From Sternotherus odoratus (taxonomy: Eukaryota > Chordata > Testudines > Kinosternidae), in the NCBI GenBank assembly GCA_032164245.1, contig JAVMKO010000004.1:35565626-35629625 (forward strand): a DNA stretch of 64,000 nt, given 5' to 3'. Shown piece after piece: positions 59,815 to 64,000 of the stretch; position 1 is the first letter of the stretch, and each line of letters begins with the position of its first letter. The notes under the pieces were generated by a model. The model was not told the origin of the DNA, searched no databases, and was given only the letters and a program-made list of their open reading frames with translations. Position numbers and translations under genes: made by a program.

Positions 59815-60094
59815 TATGTTTTAGATGAGATTCAAAATCCAATCCAGATCCTAACTACTTGCTGTGACAGTTTGATGAGGACTACATTCCCTCTCTGAGC
59901 CCACTTTAGACTTCTGGTTCCCAGCCACCACCTCTCTTGGGCAGCGAGCCATGTCTCATTCACTCCCTCCTGACTGGGGATTTTAAGGCCGCGCAACTCC
60001 CTGTGATATTCCCAGCAGTCAGATGGCGTCAACAAGACAGTGCCTACACTTTGCTTTCTCTCTGAAGGCTATGACTAGTGTATTGCCCCCAGGC
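59815..60094. other. No gene recognised
   Basis: A short unique spacer. Nothing recognised. Confidence 0.5.
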
Positions 60095-60335
60095 CTGCTG
60101 ACTGGGTGGGAAGAGGGGGGCAGAGGGGCACTTGCCCAGGGGCCTGGGTGATTTAGAAGGGCTCAGGAGCCCTGGGCCCTTTTAAATCACCTGAGTGCAT
60201 AAATGTGGAAGACCGCTCCAGGCCCTACACTTTTGGGGGCCCCGTGGGCCACCATGAGCGGTCCTGGAAGTGAGGTATTCATCACTTCCGCCCCAGTCCC
60301 TGCCCCCCCAGAGACAGCTGTGGGGCCTGGAATTT
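60095..60335. repeat. GC-rich hairpin repeat, unclassified
   Basis: A GC-rich island of about 240 bases. An inverted pair is visible: 'cctgggtgatttagaaggg' (60142) against 'cccttttaaatcacctgag' (60177), with 'aggagccctggg' between them. It resembles the interior of GC-rich hAT MITEs such as the one at 19697, but the terminal repeats were not found. Confidence 0.35.
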
Positions 60336-63225
60336 CTGTCAGCAAACTTGTTTGCCCCACAGTTTTGTTACCACATAACTCCTCCTTAGCACATTATTCT
60401 TTTACTGATTTAATACATTTTCTCTAACATTTTTACCATAAGAAATAAACACATGATAAACCCACAACTGGATTTTCTCTGTGGCTAAAAGTTTTTCTGT
60501 CTTATATCCAGAACCGGAACCCAGAGATTGGGCTGATCAGTCATTTCTCTATATGGCTCACTCCTTTGAGGTTGGCCTTCTGTACTAGGTAATCAGCAGC
60601 TAATGATGTTTTCCGCTGGGCATAGCTTCAAAAGGCTAGGTTTTTTTGGTTTTTTTCATAACCAGAGTTGAGACATTTGTCCTGAAAGTCTGTACTTTTC
60701 TGGCATGTTTTCAGGATAGTCTTTTGAACTCCCAGATCTCCAATCTGTCACCTCTCTCGCTAGAGATAGTACATACAATCCCAGGCCACAGCAATACATA
60801 AATTTAACACAAGGCATTCCAAGAATATGACAGGAAATTGCCAAGTCTGTCACACTTGCCTTTATGTTTTGTATATGGATATAGAACGTTTCTATGGTGC
60901 TTATTCTTTTCTGTTCACCCAAATGTCTGAGGATGTCGCAAACACTAATAAGTTAAGCTTCACAACATCCCTTTGACAGAGTAGCATTATCTCATTACAA
61001 ATGGGAAACTGAGGTACAGAGCTGTAAAGGGGCTTGCACGAGATCATACAAGAAGGCTGCGGCAGAGTAGAAAATAGAAATCAGGTCTCATCATTCCCAG
61101 TATTTTTGCCTTAACCCTCAGTACATCCTTCTCCCATATAATTTTTCTCCATGAGTTGGTGTTCTGGTTAAATCCACTAGGGCAGCTACATTCTGCTTAC
61201 CTATAAGAGAGTTGAAGTTTTATTTGGGTAAGATATTTTTACTTTCATCTAGGACAGTTATGCCAAGTTGCTTGTGTCCCATTTAAAAGCTTTCCTTTTT
61301 TTAAAGAGCTGCATTCTGCTGCATTTCTGCGATGGGTAAAGTTATCCCCTAAGTAAGGTCTGTGAAAACTTTTGGGCTCTGGGTGAAAAGTGCTAGTGAA
61401 ATGTAATTCTCTTATGAAATATTGTGTTCATTAAAGGGATATCTGTTCTGCCAATTCTGTATCTTTGGTAAAAAACTAGTCAAAGTACAGAGTAATTCAA
61501 GTCAATAATTCCATGTCTATATTTCCTGTTGGTTTGAAGCTGTTGGGTTGTCATTCGTATCTATTTATGGGACTAAAATTTCAAAACTCAGCTCTTAAAT
61601 TGCAATCACATAGTAGGATTATTTGCCTGCCCATGAATAATTGCATCCACAAAATGTGTCTTTGAATGCAAGTAAATACTTGGGTTAGAGTAACAAAAAA
61701 TAGTATGATTTACCAGAGACTAGCCCCATACATAATTCTTAGTCAATCAGTAGTAGTAGTAATAACTGTTATATATGAATGTATGTTATTTATATCGTAC
61801 AAGATAGTAGTGGTAGTTAAGTTTGTAGCTATTGTCCCTTATTATGTCCTAACTTCTTCAAATAGAAAATAATCCTCTGAAATTTCATATGACAGACCTC
61901 ATCTTCCACTATATTTTTTTCCCCCATGGAAAGTTTGAAGATCTTTAGAAAAGAGGATTTAAAAATAGTGATGATCAAACATAATCCCACAGATGCTGAT
62001 GTTTTCAAAGTTTTGACCTCCCTCTCCAAAATGGCTTGGGCTACAAAATCCCTATTTGTTGTTGATTAGAGGTGGAGTTTAGTGTTTTGCATAGAATTAG
62101 GGAGGGTATTACAAATCTATGTGCTAGACAAACTTGGGATAGGGAACATAGCTCATACTAACAGCTGACTCAGGGCTCCTGGCAAAGTCAGGACTAAGAG
62201 GCAGCATTTACTAGACTGCCCTAGAGGTGAAAACTCGCATTCTCCCGTCTTCTCTGGATCTATAGCTGGTACATGTATAGCGAGTAAAGGTTTTGCCCTA
62301 TCTCCTTCCAACCCACCCACGTAAGGAAGGATTTAGAGAACAGAGTTTGTCTCCCCTCCTGTGCTGCTACCTATTACGTAGGTAGCCATTGCAAGGGCAT
62401 AAGAGGTCCTTTGCTGTAACATTATGGTCCTTTGCTGTAACATTAGCCAGGCCACAATTTGCCCCCCAAATAGATAGGGCAGGTGTTAACTAGAGGATTA
62501 GTATAGTAGTACTCTGTAGCAGAGTACCATGCACCAGAAGTATGCCACATTCTACTTGTTGATGGCCAGCTAAACACTGCAATGTGGTGCCTCACTAGAA
62601 CCCTCAAGTCAATCCCAACACCCTGGAAGTCCATGCTGTCACACGATTCACCACAATGCCACAACCTTCTAGGAAATCCAGCGAATCAAGGAAAATGTGG
62701 ATCTCCCCATTCACCAGGACCGCAATGATATCCCTTATCACCACTTGAAGTCGTTTAAGTCCTTTCAGACCCACACACTTAACCTTCTACAATGTGACTT
62801 CAACCCTGACTGAATGGAGTTCACAAGAAGTCACAAACAAATACCTTGTGAAAGACCGGACCCTGGCTTCGATCTTCCATGAAGCTTATGAACAATCCTA
62901 AACACATCCACACAAACCATGACAGATGTGGCTATTTGATAAACAAATGGAAAATTAAAGTCTCTCCAGTATGCAACTGTGCTCACCCAAAACAGACCAT
63001 GAACCATACAATAGCTCAATCCCCAATTCACAGATCTGAAGGAAGCATCACAGTGATACGCTTCATTATTCCTGATGCAATTATCTTGCTTTAGCACCTA
63101 AATGTAAAATTATAGTTGTTGCTCTGCTTCTACATCAACCATACAAAGTAGTAGTAGTAGTGAGTGATAATTATCTTTATATCCCTACTGGATAACCCAA
63201 GCCAAACCTTGGAATTGTTTGGAAA
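60336..63225. other. Gene-free stretch
   Basis: No gene recognised. Short GTA trinucleotide runs lie at 61750-61765 and 63147-63163. The word 'gtcctttgctgtaacatta' is repeated in tandem at 62406-62443. Open frames of up to 88 codons are unrecognised. Confidence 0.5.
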
Positions 63226-63463
63226 TGTCTACACTATCCGCCGGATTGGCGGGAAGCAATTGATCCATCAGGGGTTGATTTATCGCATCTAGTCTAGATG
63301 TGATAAATCGATCACAGAGCACTCTCCCGTTGACTCCTATACTCCACCGCCATGAGAGGTGCAGGCGGAGTCGATGGGGGGAGCAGCAATAGTCAACTCA
63401 CTGCCATGAAGGCATCACGGTAAGTGGATCTAAGCACGTTGACTTGAACTACATTATTCTCGT
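63226..63463. mobile_element. Hairpin MITE, copy 2 of a family
   Basis: It starts 'tgtctacactatccgcc' and contains a near-perfect palindrome with 15-bp arms (63277-63291 and 63295-63309, one mismatch). Then follow 'cactctcccgttgactcc', 'ggcggagtcgatgggg' and 'gttgacttgaactac'. The blocks match those of the copy at 44200 in inverted order, so the copies have opposite orientation. The right end has lost the expected 'agtgtagac' terminus. Non-coding. Confidence 0.6.
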
Positions 63464-63683
63464 ATCTTCAATCAATCTCTCCTTTCCACCCACCACATAT
63501 AGTCCAGGGCTAAGTTTAGTAACAATATGCAAATATTGACTGGCTTTGAGGGCCAGAACTGAACATTTTTCCCACACATAAAAATAGTTCCTGTGATTGT
63601 AGCCTGAAATACTTTGGAAAATGTTGAATCAAAATAGGACTTCTTTAAGCTGAGGGGTACTTTGGTAGTTTGGGGGTACTTTT

Positions 63684-63760
63684 AGTACATTAGAATTAGT
63701 ACATTAGAATTAGTACATTAGTACATTAGAATTACATTCTAATTCTCAGTACATTAAGAG
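63684..63760. repeat. 14-bp minisatellite with inverted coda
   Basis: Units of AGTACATTAGAATT at 63684-63697, 63698-63711 and 63720-63733, with a shortened unit AGTACATT at 63712-63719. The array is followed by an inverted TTAGAAT/ATTCTAA pair around a 3-base loop and another 'agtacatt' near 63748. It looks like slippage at a small hairpin. Confidence 0.85.
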
Positions 63761-64000
63761 CGCTCAACCGTTTCTTCTAAATTATTTTAGGCCTCAGTCC
63801 TGCATATATTTACAAACAAGTAGGCCCATTGACTTCAATGCGACTGTTTACATATGTTGAGTCAATGATGTGTATGTGTGCCTTGAGGCCTTAGAATGTA
63901 AGCTCTGCAAGGCAGGGACTTGTTTTATATTTGAACACCACCACCATCACTCATTCCAATAAATCTTTATACTCCACCCCTTCATGTCACTAGGTAGTGT
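63761..64000. other. No gene recognised; one dispersed repeat
   Basis: A clear copy of the short dispersed family ('gcccattgacttcaatgcga', 63827) lies here. No gene. Confidence 0.5.

Overview
This window looks like AT-rich, gene-poor nuclear DNA from a sauropsid vertebrate, most likely a turtle. The evidence is the repeat content. There are CR1-type LINE copies, Penelope-like copies carrying the 'tagccgtgttagtc' motif, hAT and pogo-type MITEs, and a SINE with a 5S rRNA head. This is the mix I know from turtle, and to a lesser degree crocodilian, genomes. The species cannot be fixed from the sequence. I found no convincing protein-coding exon, no tRNA, no CpG-island promoter of a host gene and no CRISPR. 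The longer open frames (for example those at 19618-20682, 28501-29109 and 59323-59757) lie inside GC-rich or low-complexity transposon sequence and are not genes.

Layout. 1-10900: mostly unique AT-rich DNA with a possible solo LTR (about 2460-2935), a CR1/L3-like scrap and small dispersed repeats. 10900-15100: three DNA-transposon-type insertions (one hAT of 804 bp with a perfect 8-bp target duplication) and a CR1-like fragment. 16200-16700: tandemly repeated GC-richer sequence. 19689-20347: a second GC-rich hAT MITE with a perfect 8-bp duplication and a palindromic left end. 25354-25445: a Penelope-type scrap. 27896-29431: two head-to-tail copies of an unnamed element, the second swollen by a C-rich minisatellite. 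29731-31600: a CR1 LINE on the minus strand with recognisable endonuclease and reverse-transcriptase remnants, internally deleted and apparently chimeric. 32786-33205: a Penelope-like copy interrupted by a short SINE-like element with a GA tail. 34000-34760 and 47850-49690: LTR-like sequence. 39070-39357: a third hAT-like MITE. 44200-44459 and 63226-63463: two copies of one hairpin-rich MITE family. 47328-47574: a Penelope-like insertion made largely of a perfect 85-bp inverted repeat with a hammerhead-ribozyme-like core. 50001-50183: a pogo/Tigger-type MITE. 52702-53089: a full-length 5S-derived SINE, closely followed by a perfect 45-bp-arm palindrome. 59119-59814: a second copy of the GA-tailed SINE-like element and a TA-flanked MITE with large internal hairpins.

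No genes work together here. The biology is that of a transposon graveyard with some well-preserved insertions. The most interesting items are the hammerhead-like motifs in the Penelope-like copies, the GA-tailed SINE-like family found twice with clear target duplications, the long perfect palindromes, and the CR1 chimera.
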